From the IMG/VR virus record IMGVR_UViG_3300042876_000106, positions 1 to 39,625 of that record: DNA of 39,625 bases, one strand, 5' to 3'. Shown piece after piece: positions 1-6,639 of the stretch. The notes under the pieces are model-generated. The model had not been told where the DNA came from. It saw only the letters and a list, made by a program, of their open reading frames with translations, and ran no database searches. This stretch comes from a virus. Each line of letters opens with the position of its first letter. Position 1 is the stretch's first letter. The position numbers and the translations under genes are program-made.

Positions 1-330
1 TAAGTTCGCACCGGATAAGTTCGCACGGTATAAGTTCGCACCGGATAAGTTCGCACGGGATAAGTCCGCACCGGATAAGTTCGCACGGGATAAGTTCGCA
101 CCGTATAAGTTCGCACGGGATAAGTTCGCACCGTATAAGTTCGCACGGGACAAGTCCGCACCGGATAAGTTCGCACCGGATAAGTCCGCACCGGATAAGT
201 TCGCACGGGATAAGTTCGCACCGTATAAGTTCGCACGGGATAAGTTCGCACCGGATAAGTTCGCACCGGATAAGTCCGCACCGGATAAGTCCGCACCGGA
301 TAAGTCCGCACCGGATAAGTTCGCACCGTA
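1..330. repeat. 15-bp tandem repeat, 22 units (codes for pentapeptides)
   Basis: There are twenty-two uninterrupted 15-bp units, consensus taagttcgcaccgga on the plus strand. Units differ at only a few sites: gtt/gtc (Asn or Asp), ccg/cgg (Gly or Arg) and gga/gta (Ser or Tyr), plus one silent c for t at 151. The period is a multiple of three, so unit gain or loss keeps the minus-strand frame. The same array resumes at 39386-39625. Confidence 0.95.
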
Positions 331-432
331 TTTCAAAGCCTCTAAAAGAGTATCTTTGATAGTGTTATCTTCTTTTTCAAACTCAAATAAGAGTTTTCCG
401 AAGATGGACTTTATTTGCAGTTTAGTTTTCAT
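1..432 (-). CDS. Pentapeptide-repeat protein, N-terminal part (gene broken by window end)
   Basis: The ATG at 430-432 overlaps the stop of the upstream gene as ATGA. Residues 1-34 form a short leader ([20 protein letters not shown] and on). From residue 35 to the window edge there are 22 pentapeptides of type (S/Y)(G/R)A(N/D)L, the A(D/N)Lxx signature of right-handed quadrilateral beta-helix proteins. The frame is open to base 1 and, if the window is circular, runs in frame into 39625, where more repeats and the C-terminal domain follow. Proteins with this leader, repeats and a DUF5758-type end are common in phages. Their function is unknown; related beta-helices such as Qnr and MfpA mimic DNA and bind gyrase, which is only an analogy here. 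Confidence 0.88.
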   Translation of the reverse strand, partial: MKTKLQIKSIFGKLLFEFEKEDNTIKDTLLEALKYGANLSGADLSGADLSGADLSGANLSGANLSRANLYGANLSRANLSGADLSGANLSGADLSRANLYGANLSRANLYGANLSRANLSGADLSRANLSGANLYRANLSGANL

Positions 433-686
433 TTCAGTATCTTGGTTAAAAGGTTTATCTTATCAACTAACTCGTTCTTCTTGCAGATGTACCTGGCCCA
501 TTTAGCCGTGTCAATAGTTGCTTTCGCCGCAAAGTATTCGGCTTGCAGCTTCTCAATCTCCGCAAAGAGATTTCTGATCTCGCTTTCGATCTTGCGCTGA
601 AGTCTCGACTTGCGGATCTCCCTTATGAACTTTAATGTTGCTTCAAGGTTTGGCATTGCTCCTGTTTCTCTGACGGGGTTGTCCAT
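429..686 (-). CDS. Small coiled-coil protein of the replication block, unknown function
   Basis: This 85-residue protein is rich in Lys, Glu and Ala, with a long helix-forming stretch over residues 14-83 that looks like a coiled coil. No catalytic motif is visible. It sits 2 bases after the stop of the 689-1231 gene and overlaps the start of the pentapeptide-repeat gene by 4 bases (ATGA), so it belongs to the same transcript and is probably translationally coupled. I do not recognise the family. The start at 686 gives the tightest spacing; a second Met at residue 11 is possible. Confidence 0.7.
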   Translation of the reverse strand: MDNPVRETGAMPNLEATLKFIREIRKSRLQRKIESEIRNLFAEIEKLQAEYFAAKATIDTAKWARYICKKNELVDKINLLTKILK

Positions 687-688
687 GA

Positions 689-1231
689 CTAATAAACTGT
701 ATAAGCATATTTCTTAACTCCAAAAAATGAAGGACTAACTGCTAATTTCTTCTCAAGCATTTCAGCGAGTTCCTTCATGTCAACCTTATCCCATTCCTCA
801 ATGGGAAGTTTGCCAGTTTTATACCATTCAATCTTAGTATTTATAGCAGAACCTAAAGGAGATTTTAATAAGTCAGCAAAATCCTTTTTGTATGTTAGTT
901 CCTCATTTACAGTTTCGGAAATTTTACGACTTTGATATTCGTTTGATATTTCAGTAAGCCATTTGTGAATTGTTGCACCAACTAATCTACCAGGACCAAG
1001 TTTGCCAAGCGATCCCCTTTTAAAAGCAGTAGCGATATACATAACCGGCAAATAGCCAAATTCATGTTTAACCATTTCTATTGCAAACTCAAGGGTATCG
1101 GCTGAATAACTAGACCCCATCATTTTTGCAGCATCAATAAGAAATATGTTGACTAATGAGTTAACCGTATCTGGAGGCATTACCTCTTTTACAATCGTTG
1201 TGGCGTGAGCCTGATATAATTGACTATCCAT
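689..1231 (-). CDS. Unknown protein paired with the replication initiator
   Basis: This 180-residue protein is mostly helical, with no signal peptide or membrane segment. It contains the stretch AFKRGSLGKLGPGRLVGATI near residues 68-87. Its start codon overlaps the stop of the initiator gene (TAATG at 1231), a junction that implies coupled translation. Position directly after a DnaD/DnaT-like initiator is where many phages keep a helicase loader, but no Walker A motif is present, so an ATPase loader of the DnaC type is excluded. A non-ATPase loader or initiator accessory protein is a guess from position only. Confidence 0.7.
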   Translation of the reverse strand: MDSQLYQAHATTIVKEVMPPDTVNSLVNIFLIDAAKMMGSSYSADTLEFAIEMVKHEFGYLPVMYIATAFKRGSLGKLGPGRLVGATIHKWLTEISNEYQSRKISETVNEELTYKKDFADLLKSPLGSAINTKIEWYKTGKLPIEEWDKVDMKELAEMLEKKLAVSPSFFGVKKYAYTVY

Positions 1232-2022
1232 TATAAATATGTTTTAGGTAATTCTAAATTATCATCAACCATAACCCCAGCTAAGTCTTTTGATTTGGCT
1301 TTTATGATTTCATTTTCCCAAGATTTATTATTGAGATATGTGGCAGGGTTTTTTCTGTATTGCTTGTCAGGAGTGGCAGCTATATAAGCCGGTAAGGATT
1401 CTATACAGACTTCACGTTCTTTATTGGTGAGATTTTTCCATCTGACTTCACACTTTTGGCGATCCTCTTTTTTATCATAGATGGACCAGAAAGTTTCAAA
1501 GGGGATATTAAGTTCTTTAGGTTTTGGAGAATCTAGCGTTTTTAAAAAATCAATGACCGCCGGAAGGTTATCTGTTATCTGTTTAAGGTTATCTGTTAAT
1601 AGTTTATATATATGCTCAGTCAGTGGCTCAGTCAGATGCTCAGTTAGCGGTACTAGTACTTGCTCACTCAGTGGTATTGGTACTTGCTCAGTTAGATGCT
1701 CATTTTTGAACAGGCATAATTTTATAATAGGAGCCTTATAATTATTAGTTCCTTTTTGATATTCAATCAAACCCCATTCTTGTAAATCAGATAAGCATTT
1801 ATAATAGGTATTGCGGCTTCCTATGCAACTTCCAGCCATACCAAGATCATAAGGCATTTTAAACCATTCAACCCAATTTGACCTATTATTTTGATTTACT
1901 AAGAACAGATAAAGACTAACATGAGAGGTGTTAACCTCCTTATCCTGATTATTAAAAAGCCAAGAATAAAAAGACTTTATTTGATCAAAGCCGTTAATCC
2001 TATATAAATACTCAGGTTTCAT
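1231..2022 (-). CDS. Replication initiator, DnaD/DnaT-like with N-terminal winged helix
   Basis: This 263-residue protein has three visible parts. Residues 1-105 look like a winged-helix DNA-binding domain (YSWLFNNQDKEVNTSHVSLY, then GSRNTYYKCLSDLQEWGLIE with a wing). Residues 110-165 are a repetitive linker built from LTEx and LTDN units. Residues 175-240 resemble the C-terminal DnaD/DnaT-like module of phage initiators (FETFWSIYDKK, then RKNPATYLNNKSWENEI). Such proteins bind the phage origin and recruit the host helicase. The DNA for the linker is a set of 12-bp repeats, as in lambda O, whose gene contains the origin. Its ATG overlaps a leader frame (ATGA) and a promoter lies about 150 bases upstream. 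Confidence 0.72.
   Translation of the reverse strand: MKPEYLYRINGFDQIKSFYSWLFNNQDKEVNTSHVSLYLFLVNQNNRSNWVEWFKMPYDLGMAGSCIGSRNTYYKCLSDLQEWGLIEYQKGTNNYKAPIIKLCLFKNEHLTEQVPIPLSEQVLVPLTEHLTEPLTEHIYKLLTDNLKQITDNLPAVIDFLKTLDSPKPKELNIPFETFWSIYDKKEDRQKCEVRWKNLTNKEREVCIESLPAYIAATPDKQYRKNPATYLNNKSWENEIIKAKSKDLAGVMVDDNLELPKTYL
1564..1709. repeat. Iteron-like repeats within the initiator gene (candidate replication origin)
   Basis: From 1614 the plus strand reads as 12-bp units: GCTCAGTCAGTG, GCTCAGTCAGAT, GCTCAGTTAGCG, a variant, GCTCACTCAGTG, a variant, GCTCAGTTAGAT and a partial GCTCAT. The two variants also resemble each other (gtactagtactt and gtattggtactt). Next to them, at 1564-1597, the 12-mer ggttatctgtta occurs twice, 21 bases apart, flanked by AT-rich sequence. 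Iterons beside an AT-rich stretch inside the initiator gene is the lambda ori arrangement. Origin function is inferred. Confidence 0.5.
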
Positions 2023-2147
2023 AAATAAATGAAGCCAGCCCCCTTAAAGAAAAAATCTCGCAAGGCCGATGCGACTCGGAACACCTCTTGAGATTGTTTC
2101 CGCCAGGAGCTGGCAGTATTATTAATGTTGTAATTAACCTTTTTCAT
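2019..2147 (-). CDS. Leader peptide frame coupled to the replication initiator
   Basis: A 42-codon frame starts about 16 bases after the predicted transcript start and ends with TGA overlapping the initiator ATG (ATGA at 2019-2022). The product is basic (MKKVNYNINNTASSWRKQSQ, then VFRVASALRDFFFKGAG). It covers the whole structured leader, so translation would melt or permit the hairpins described at 2034-2114. It may be a real small protein, a leader peptide for coupled translation, or a chance frame over a structured RNA. The exact 4-base overlap favours one of the first two. Confidence 0.45.
   Translation of the reverse strand: MKKVNYNINNTASSWRKQSQEVFRVASALRDFFFKGAGFIYL
2034..2114 (-). promoter_or_regulatory. 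Structured 5' leader with terminator-like hairpin before the initiator
   Basis: In transcript order there is a tight hairpin GCCAG-ctc-CTGGC (2114-2102). It is followed by a stem AATCTCAAG with CTTGcgAGATT (2095-2087 with 2064-2054), containing an inner CCGA/TCGG hairpin, and then a U-rich tract TTTTTCTTT. After that comes GCTGGC (2039-2034), which is complementary to the first GCCAGC. The first hairpin and this long-range pairing exclude each other, the layout of an attenuator or other leader switch. The ligand or signal is unknown. Confidence 0.42.
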
Positions 2148-2170
2148 TGTCGCATCATTAAGTTCCGATA

Positions 2171-2202
2171 CAAATATAAATATACGATTGTAAGATAGCA
2201 AA
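2171..2202 (-). promoter_or_regulatory. Bacteroidetes-type promoter for the replication initiator
   Basis: On the minus strand TTTG (2202-2199) is followed by exactly 20 bases and then TATATTTG (2178-2171), a full match to the Bacteroidetes -33/-7 form TTTG-N19-21-TAnnTTTG. The start should fall near 2165-2163, giving a leader of about 140 bases ahead of the initiator ATG at 2022. The boxes lie just 3' of the winged-helix gene. Confidence 0.7.
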
Positions 2203-2213
2203 TATTTTAACAC

Positions 2214-2537
2214 TTATTTTAGCCTCCAGCAGTAATTATTTTCTCCATACCGTCCCATGCGCTTCTCATCAGTCCGCACCAGGTAGCCCATAAAGGTCAG
2301 ATCGGATAAAGCCCTCCGGATAGATGTTATCGGCACGTTGGTAAGGTTCATCCGTTCCTGAACCTCAAAAGGGGTAAAGCTCTCGTAACTGTGCAACCGG
2401 AGAAAGTCAAGGATCTTACGGGTCTGACTGTCATTACGCAATTCCCGTTGCTTAACTTCCGTAACAGGGAGATTGATTGTGTTGTGAAAAGTTCCCAGTT
2501 TGGGAACAGGTTGATCGAATAATGTTAGGTCATTCAT
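2214..2537 (-). CDS. Winged-helix DNA-binding protein
   Basis: This 107-residue protein has a disordered N-terminus (residues 1-38). A winged helix-turn-helix follows at about residues 40-105: a helix with TRKILDFLRLHSYESFTPFE, a recognition-helix region with VPITSIRRALSDLTFMGYLV, and a basic wing ending in NYCWRLK. It could regulate the block or take part in replication. It is followed directly by the promoter of the initiator gene, which makes that promoter a possible target. Whether it instead binds the 19-bp operator found at four other places is open. The specific function is not recognisable. Confidence 0.7.
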   Translation of the reverse strand: MNDLTLFDQPVPKLGTFHNTINLPVTEVKQRELRNDSQTRKILDFLRLHSYESFTPFEVQERMNLTNVPITSIRRALSDLTFMGYLVRTDEKRMGRYGENNYCWRLK

Positions 2538-2549
2538 TTTATTCTTTCT

Positions 2550-3377
2550 TTAAATTGCTACTTTATATTGTTTACTATTGACTGCTGTAATTATTGGATT
2601 TGCCCATTGTCTTTGAAATTGCCTCCACTCTCTTTTAAATTCTCCCTTATCGTTTCTCCAAAGCATAGCAAATGGCATAAATCCAGCATTTAATGTTTGC
2701 TTAATTCTATGAAGTGCATTCTCAAATGTGTCGCCGGGATAACCGATAAGTACATAACATCTTGCCTTTCGGTTTTCGTAGGTTATGTTTGCTTCTTTAA
2801 GCATCTTTCCAGCCTCAATAAGTGGCTCAAGATCGTCAGACGTATCATAAGCACAAAAAAGTTCCTTTAATCGAATTGATGTTAATAGTTCTATATGCCA
2901 ATTATTTAATAATTTTGCCTCAATACCACCAGTAAAAGAGATAGGTTTTTTCTGTCTTTTAAGCATTTCAAAAACTGATTTAATATGCTGATCGGAACAA
3001 GCAAGAAGATTATCATCAAGAATATTATAACCGTCTTTTATCTCTAATTCCCTTACTCCATTTTCTCGTTTCCAAACTGAACAAAACCAACATTTATTAT
3101 TGCATCCCCTTGAGGTAATTGTATAACCTTCTTTTAAATACATTCCGGGTTCGAATTGTCCTCCGACTTCGTTGAAAGCAGGACCTCCAATATAAACAGG
3201 CGCAACCGATCGCCACATATAAGATAATTTCTCTGCTCTTGGAATATCCCATGTAAATGCCACAGATATATAAATCTCGTCCGCTTCGTCAAATAATGAT
3301 GGCATACGATTAATAATTACGTTTTCATCGTCTGGTGTTGCATTTGTTTTGCGTGGAAAGACTCTAAGAACTTTCAT
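2550..3377 (-). CDS. Radical SAM protein of a phage family with unknown substrate
   Basis: I chose the ATG at 3377 because the longer frame to 3422 would overlap the zinc-protein gene; the chosen start gives 275 residues. Cys92, Cys96 and Cys99 in GCNNKCWFCS form the CxxxCxxC motif that binds the 4Fe-4S cluster and S-adenosylmethionine. Residues 1-80 (MKVLRVFPRKT, then YIGGPAF) look like the shortened Rossmann-like part that precedes the radical SAM barrel in this phage family, and the C-terminal third is basic and aromatic. The enzyme should form a 5'-deoxyadenosyl radical, but the substrate is unknown. Its neighbours are recombination and HNH genes, so a role in modifying nucleic acid or a protein of that block is possible but unsupported. 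Confidence 0.82.
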   Translation of the reverse strand: MKVLRVFPRKTNATPDDENVIINRMPSLFDEADEIYISVAFTWDIPRAEKLSYMWRSVAPVYIGGPAFNEVGGQFEPGMYLKEGYTITSRGCNNKCWFCSVWKRENGVRELEIKDGYNILDDNLLACSDQHIKSVFEMLKRQKKPISFTGGIEAKLLNNWHIELLTSIRLKELFCAYDTSDDLEPLIEAGKMLKEANITYENRKARCYVLIGYPGDTFENALHRIKQTLNAGFMPFAMLWRNDKGEFKREWRQFQRQWANPIITAVNSKQYKVAI

Positions 3378-3387
3378 TTTGTTAATC

Positions 3388-3552
3388 CTATTTCTTAAAT
3401 TTTTTACAACTATTATATTCACTCTTATCTTTCCCGTGTTGGATCCAGCAATTTCCAGAGTGAACGCCCCATTTGATAAAGTGCCTACAATTACCGCAAA
3501 CCTTTAATTCCTTTTTGGGTGATATATCAATAAATACTTTAGTTGTTACCAT
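3388..3552 (-). CDS. Small four-cysteine (zinc-ribbon-like) protein
   Basis: This 54-residue frame (start MVTTKVFIDISPKK) has Cys19 and Cys22 in CGNC, then Cys35 in GNCW and Cys49 near the end, a pattern that would hold one zinc ion. Small proteins of this type (CGNCxHF, GxCxxH, CxxF) are frequent in phages and have no assigned function. It lies between the HNH gene (2 bases upstream) and the radical SAM gene (10 bases downstream), all in one transcript. The frame is too short for usual gene-length cutoffs, but the cysteine pattern and tight spacing support it. Confidence 0.7.
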   Translation of the reverse strand: MVTTKVFIDISPKKELKVCGNCRHFIKWGVHSGNCWIQHGKDKSEYNSCKKFKK

Positions 3553-3554
3553 GT

Positions 3555-3833
3555 TTATCTTATGAATACTTTACGATTTCCGACTAAAAAATTATTGTGA
3601 ATCAACTGTAACTCTGACTTTGAGATTTTGCCGTTATGAACAGCCATATGATGATTCCGGCAGAGACAGGCCAGATTGGAAATTATATCTTTGCCCTTAC
3701 CCCGTCCATTGACATGATGCACGTCAAATCCTCCGGAGTCCACCCTGCCTTGTTTCAAGCAACATTCGCAAGTGATGAGATCCTGTTCTCCCAATTCAAA
3801 ATGGTCGAGATATGTTTTGATGTACTTTTGCAT
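3555..3833 (-). CDS. HNH endonuclease
   Basis: This 92-residue protein has the HNH (beta-beta-alpha metal) motif: a Cys pair region at residues 22-25 (CECC), His39-His40 in VHHVNG, Asn53 in ISNL, and Cys58, Asn60, His61 and His62 in CLCRNHH. HNH enzymes cut DNA with one divalent metal ion. It stands alone, without an intron or homing context, in a recombination block, so a role in processing branched DNA or host DNA is as likely as homing. The start overlaps the end of the preceding gene by 38 bases. Confidence 0.85.
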   Translation of the reverse strand: MQKYIKTYLDHFELGEQDLITCECCLKQGRVDSGGFDVHHVNGRGKGKDIISNLACLCRNHHMAVHNGKISKSELQLIHNNFLVGNRKVFIR

Positions 3834-4104
3834 TATCTTTTATTTCTAATAATTCATCTTTGAGTTCTGATATAGAGTTCTCCAATTCACCAATCTTTTC
3901 TTCAAGAATTTCATTTTCCTCATACAACCCATTTCCCCACCCTCTCAATAAATCATTTGCATTGCGAATATTCTCTAATAAATTAATAGTTGCTTTAATT
4001 GATGAAACAGAAATATCTTCACAGTCAATGCTATCTATAAAAGCAATTACTGAATCTATTTCTGGACATGTTGCACCGACTGGTGCATAATCTTTATTTC
4101 TCAT
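3796..4104 (-). CDS. Unknown protein with C-terminal coiled coil
   Basis: This 102-residue protein has a strong heptad-like helix over residues 58-95 (NEILEEKIGELENSISELKD). No catalytic residues or membrane segment are visible. It sits between the NinB-like gene (70 bases upstream) and the HNH gene, whose start it overlaps. The 69 bases between 4105 and 4173 hold nothing recognisable. No family was recognised. Confidence 0.6.
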   Translation of the reverse strand: MRNKDYAPVGATCPEIDSVIAFIDSIDCEDISVSSIKATINLLENIRNANDLLRGWGNGLYEENEILEEKIGELENSISELKDELLEIKDNAKVHQNISRPF

Positions 4105-4173
4105 CTTTTAAGTTTTGGTAATGTCAAATCCAAATATTTTAAAATCCTTATCTTTCTTTTGCGGAATAGTCTT

Positions 4174-4587
4174 TTAAAGTTTATCCACATAGTATTCATA
4201 AAATTCATTCCAGTATTGATCTTCAGGGTTTGGTAATATGATTTTAAGATCCGTTAAAGAGAAGATTTGAATCTTATCCAGGTACTGCTTAAAAAGCAAA
4301 GTATCTTTATCGGTAGTGGTCCAGACCTGTATCTTTTCTCCAAGCGCATTGACCTCTTTAGGGAGTAGGAACTTATGCTTAAAGATTTCGTGAAGTTCAT
4401 CCTTGTTAGTCCCGGTTTCGTGTTCAATACAAGTCAGCCAAAGCCAGTAAAGACTATTTTGAGATATGGACCTACCGGCACGTTTTTCCAGAGTCTCAAC
4501 CGTGTATAGTTTATTGGTTATATCCAATCTCTGAATATGTGCAATAACCATACTACGGTCGATCTCCGATGTTAGTTTGCGCTTCAT
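4174..4587 (-). CDS. NinB-like recombination protein
   Basis: This 137-residue protein has the central pattern RSISQNSLYWLWLTCIEHET (residues 34-53), followed by a helix and KFLLPKE. It resembles the R..xQN..yW.ll..i region of NinB/Orf family proteins, which bind single-stranded DNA and help load recombinase in phage recombination. It directly follows the SSB-like gene (stop and start abut at 4587/4588). The annealing protein before that pair completes a recombination set. The match is from memory of the family pattern, and sequence similarity in this family is low. Confidence 0.55.
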   Translation of the reverse strand: MKRKLTSEIDRSMVIAHIQRLDITNKLYTVETLEKRAGRSISQNSLYWLWLTCIEHETGTNKDELHEIFKHKFLLPKEVNALGEKIQVWTTTDKDTLLFKQYLDKIQIFSLTDLKIILPNPEDQYWNEFYEYYVDKL

Positions 4588-4941
4588 CTAAAATGGAAGA
4601 TCACTTTCAGGTTCAAGTGTTTTGGAAGAACTTACCGGCTCAGAATCCGAGTGTTCCCATGTTGAAACATCACCCAGGATAGGAGTGTTTTTCTTCTCAT
4701 CATCAGTCATTGCCTTAAACACATCCTTTGGAAGTTGCTGTTTAATAAGGTGTGTTCGGTTGTCTTTTTTCTCCTTGAGTTCAAAAGCTGATAGGTCAAG
4801 ATAAATTCCCTTTTCACCCTTAAATAGATAGTTTGATTCAAGTGGTATGATCAGGCACTCTACCATGCCGGACTTACTTTTTTCGTATCTGCATACGCTC
4901 TTTAGGTTTTGCAGATTCAGTTTAATGTTAAGGTTTGCCAT
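4588..4941 (-). CDS. SSB-like protein with acidic DLPF tail
   Basis: This 117-residue protein has a beta-rich N-terminal domain (about residues 1-75), an acidic, serine-rich linker (SDSEPVSSSKTLEPESDLPF) and the terminal tetrapeptide DLPF. SSB proteins end in an acidic tip of the form DDDIPF, which recruits repair proteins. The N-terminal domain does not show an obvious canonical SSB OB-fold pattern, so it may be a divergent or non-homologous SSB. Its start overlaps the stop of the annealing protein gene (TAATG at 4941), and co-translation of an annealing protein with its SSB is common in phages. Confidence 0.62.
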   Translation of the reverse strand: MANLNIKLNLQNLKSVCRYEKSKSGMVECLIIPLESNYLFKGEKGIYLDLSAFELKEKKDNRTHLIKQQLPKDVFKAMTDDEKKNTPILGDVSTWEHSDSEPVSSSKTLEPESDLPF

Positions 4942-5624
4942 TAGTACTTTTTGTTTTGGTTCATATCTAATTCATTGATTATCTCCTGAAGTTCGAAAGT
5001 GGTCGTGTGACCGGACCATATCTGCTTTTCAAATGATGCGAGTTGTTCAGGATCAAATGTTGAGTTGTCAAGTAAGGACTGAGCCTTGCCACGTTGCCCG
5101 GTTGTCGGCATGGCTTCATCTGAGATAATTGGCTTCAATCCGTCATAGGCAATCTCATCTTTGCGGTTCAGATCCTTGCCAAATATCTTACCGATCTTTT
5201 CTGCTGCATCCTTAACGGCATAACTCTCTGCTGCCGGTGCTGCTTTCATTACTGAATCAGTCCTGACCTTATTCCAGTCCATTGCGCCACTGTCTTTCTC
5301 TGTCTGAATCGGGGCAGCTCCGATGCCATCCTGCCAGCTCCATTCATTATCTTCAATGTTCTGATAGTGCAACCGGACAGTAACAACGCATGAATTAGCG
5401 ATGGTGTGAATTGACTTGACCTCTACCCTCCATTTGATAAAAAGCCTGGTTAATAGGTATTCAATTCTTTCGATAGGGATATATTTTACACCCCTTGCAA
5501 ATGGATGATCTTTTACCCATTCTGCTTTCGGTTTCTGATTCAAAAGAATGTTAAGTTTATTCTGGTCGTTCTTCAGTTCAAGATCGCCGTCATAAATCTC
5601 CTGTAATGTTGGTAGGTTATTCAT
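4941..5624 (-). CDS. Rad52/Sak-like single-strand annealing protein
   Basis: The ATG at 5624, just after the upstream stop, gives 227 residues; the longer frame from 5693 overlaps the neighbour. The core reads FARGVKYIPIERIEYLLTRL, then a beta strand with WRVEV, then DGIGAAPIQ, then MKAAPAAESYAVKDAAEKIG and KIFGKDLNR. The order of a G.G turn, an Ala-rich helix and a closing xxFG motif is that of the Rad52/Sak superfamily. These proteins form rings that anneal complementary strands. An Erf-type protein is the alternative. The acidic C-terminus may bind partners. SSB-like and NinB-like genes follow. Confidence 0.58.
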   Translation of the reverse strand: MNNLPTLQEIYDGDLELKNDQNKLNILLNQKPKAEWVKDHPFARGVKYIPIERIEYLLTRLFIKWRVEVKSIHTIANSCVVTVRLHYQNIEDNEWSWQDGIGAAPIQTEKDSGAMDWNKVRTDSVMKAAPAAESYAVKDAAEKIGKIFGKDLNRKDEIAYDGLKPIISDEAMPTTGQRGKAQSLLDNSTFDPEQLASFEKQIWSGHTTTFELQEIINELDMNQNKKY

Positions 5625-5625
5625 A

Positions 5626-6639
5626 TTACAATTGTCCTGCCTTTTCATTAAGATATACTGTGATTTTCTGGAGAAGTGTTTTAGCACTTTCAATAATTAC
5701 CTTTGCTTCTTCTGATTTAACCTCTGGCAATTCTATCTTACCAATTGTTTCAGATAGTGCAATGATCTTTGTTTTATCTGGCGCACGTGCAGCTTTCTTT
5801 TCCAGTTCGATTTGTTTTTTACGCTCATACTCAATCCGTTCCTTCTCTTTCCTTTCGGCTTCTTCCTTTGTCCTTAATTCCTTTTCAAGACGCTCACGCT
5901 CTTTTCTTTCCTCTTCCTGTTTTGCCAGTAGGACTGCCCTTTCCCTGTCTGCTTTTGCTTTTTGTTCTGCTAATACTTTAGCCTGTTTTTTGCGTTCAAT
6001 CTCAGCAAGACGCTCACGCTCTTCTGCTTCCTTTTTTAATTTCTCGTTCTCAAGCCTCATTTCTTCCTGCCTTTTCTTTTCGGCCTCAATAGCTGCAAGT
6101 CTTTCCTCTTCTGCTTTTTTCTCTGCTGCTACCCTAACTTCATAAGCTGTTTTAAAACCAGCCAATAGATTGTCGAATACAGCCTGTTCCATGTGACCAA
6201 GCGCAAGGGGTTCTATCTCTGTGTAGGGCTTAATCATTTCAAGGCGTTCAACTCTGAGTTTTTCAGTACGCTCACGCTCCATATTCTCATAGTGGTCTTC
6301 AATGGCCTTTAGTGTTTTCTCTTTTTCACCGGATGCAAAAGCCTGGGTATTTTTAAACGCATCGACAAAACGACCACCAGCCAGATAAAATGCCTTCAAG
6401 TCTTTATGTATTTTTTCTGTTCCAGTCCTTGTTTTTACATAGGCGAGTCGTAAGTCTTTTGCCATTTGACAGGTTTCGGGTTCAATAGGAAGAGTCAATA
6501 TATGGTTATACTGATCTTCGAGTTCGCTCATCTTAACGAGCATAGGTGTAAACATGGCTTCAATTTCTTTAGCCTTACTTTCTTCAATGCCATATTCATT
6601 AGCATTTACTTTTACAATCGTTTGTGTTATTGTTTCCAT
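5626..6639 (-). CDS. Long coiled-coil protein of the recombination operon (DUF1351-like)
   Basis: This 337-residue protein has an N-terminal helical domain (residues 1-130: FTPMLVKMSELEDQYNHI, then KIHKDLKAFYLAGGRFVDAF). A Glu/Lys/Arg-rich single helix or coiled coil spans about residues 130-285, followed by a C-terminal segment of about 50 residues. The head domain resembles DUF1351-type proteins, which sit next to phage annealing recombinases. It is immediately upstream of the annealing protein gene (1 base gap). A plus-strand frame of 179 codons over the same bases is a mirror of the biased coiled-coil codons and is not a gene. Confidence 0.6.
   Translation of the reverse strand: METITQTIVKVNANEYGIEESKAKEIEAMFTPMLVKMSELEDQYNHILTLPIEPETCQMAKDLRLAYVKTRTGTEKIHKDLKAFYLAGGRFVDAFKNTQAFASGEKEKTLKAIEDHYENMERERTEKLRVERLEMIKPYTEIEPLALGHMEQAVFDNLLAGFKTAYEVRVAAEKKAEEERLAAIEAEKKRQEEMRLENEKLKKEAEERERLAEIERKKQAKVLAEQKAKADRERAVLLAKQEEERKERERLEKELRTKEEAERKEKERIEYERKKQIELEKKAARAPDKTKIIALSETIGKIELPEVKSEEAKVIIESAKTLLQKITVYLNEKAGQL

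Noticed and set aside
1-330. The 15-bp array as a CRISPR array, iteron origin or terminal repeat
   Set aside because: Units are contiguous with no spacers, are a multiple of three, and code for A(N/D)Lxx pentapeptides in one open frame. Nothing requires another explanation.
4181-4189. A perfect DnaA box TTATCCACA as an origin
   Set aside because: It lies inside codons for YYVDKL at the end of the NinB-like gene and is a single copy; one 9-mer in 39 kb can occur by chance. The iteron-like repeats at 1564-1709 are a better candidate.
5606-6145. A 179-codon plus-strand frame
   Set aside because: It mirrors the Glu/Lys/Arg-rich coiled-coil gene on the minus strand (Ser/Phe-rich complement), has no operon context and would be the only plus-strand gene.
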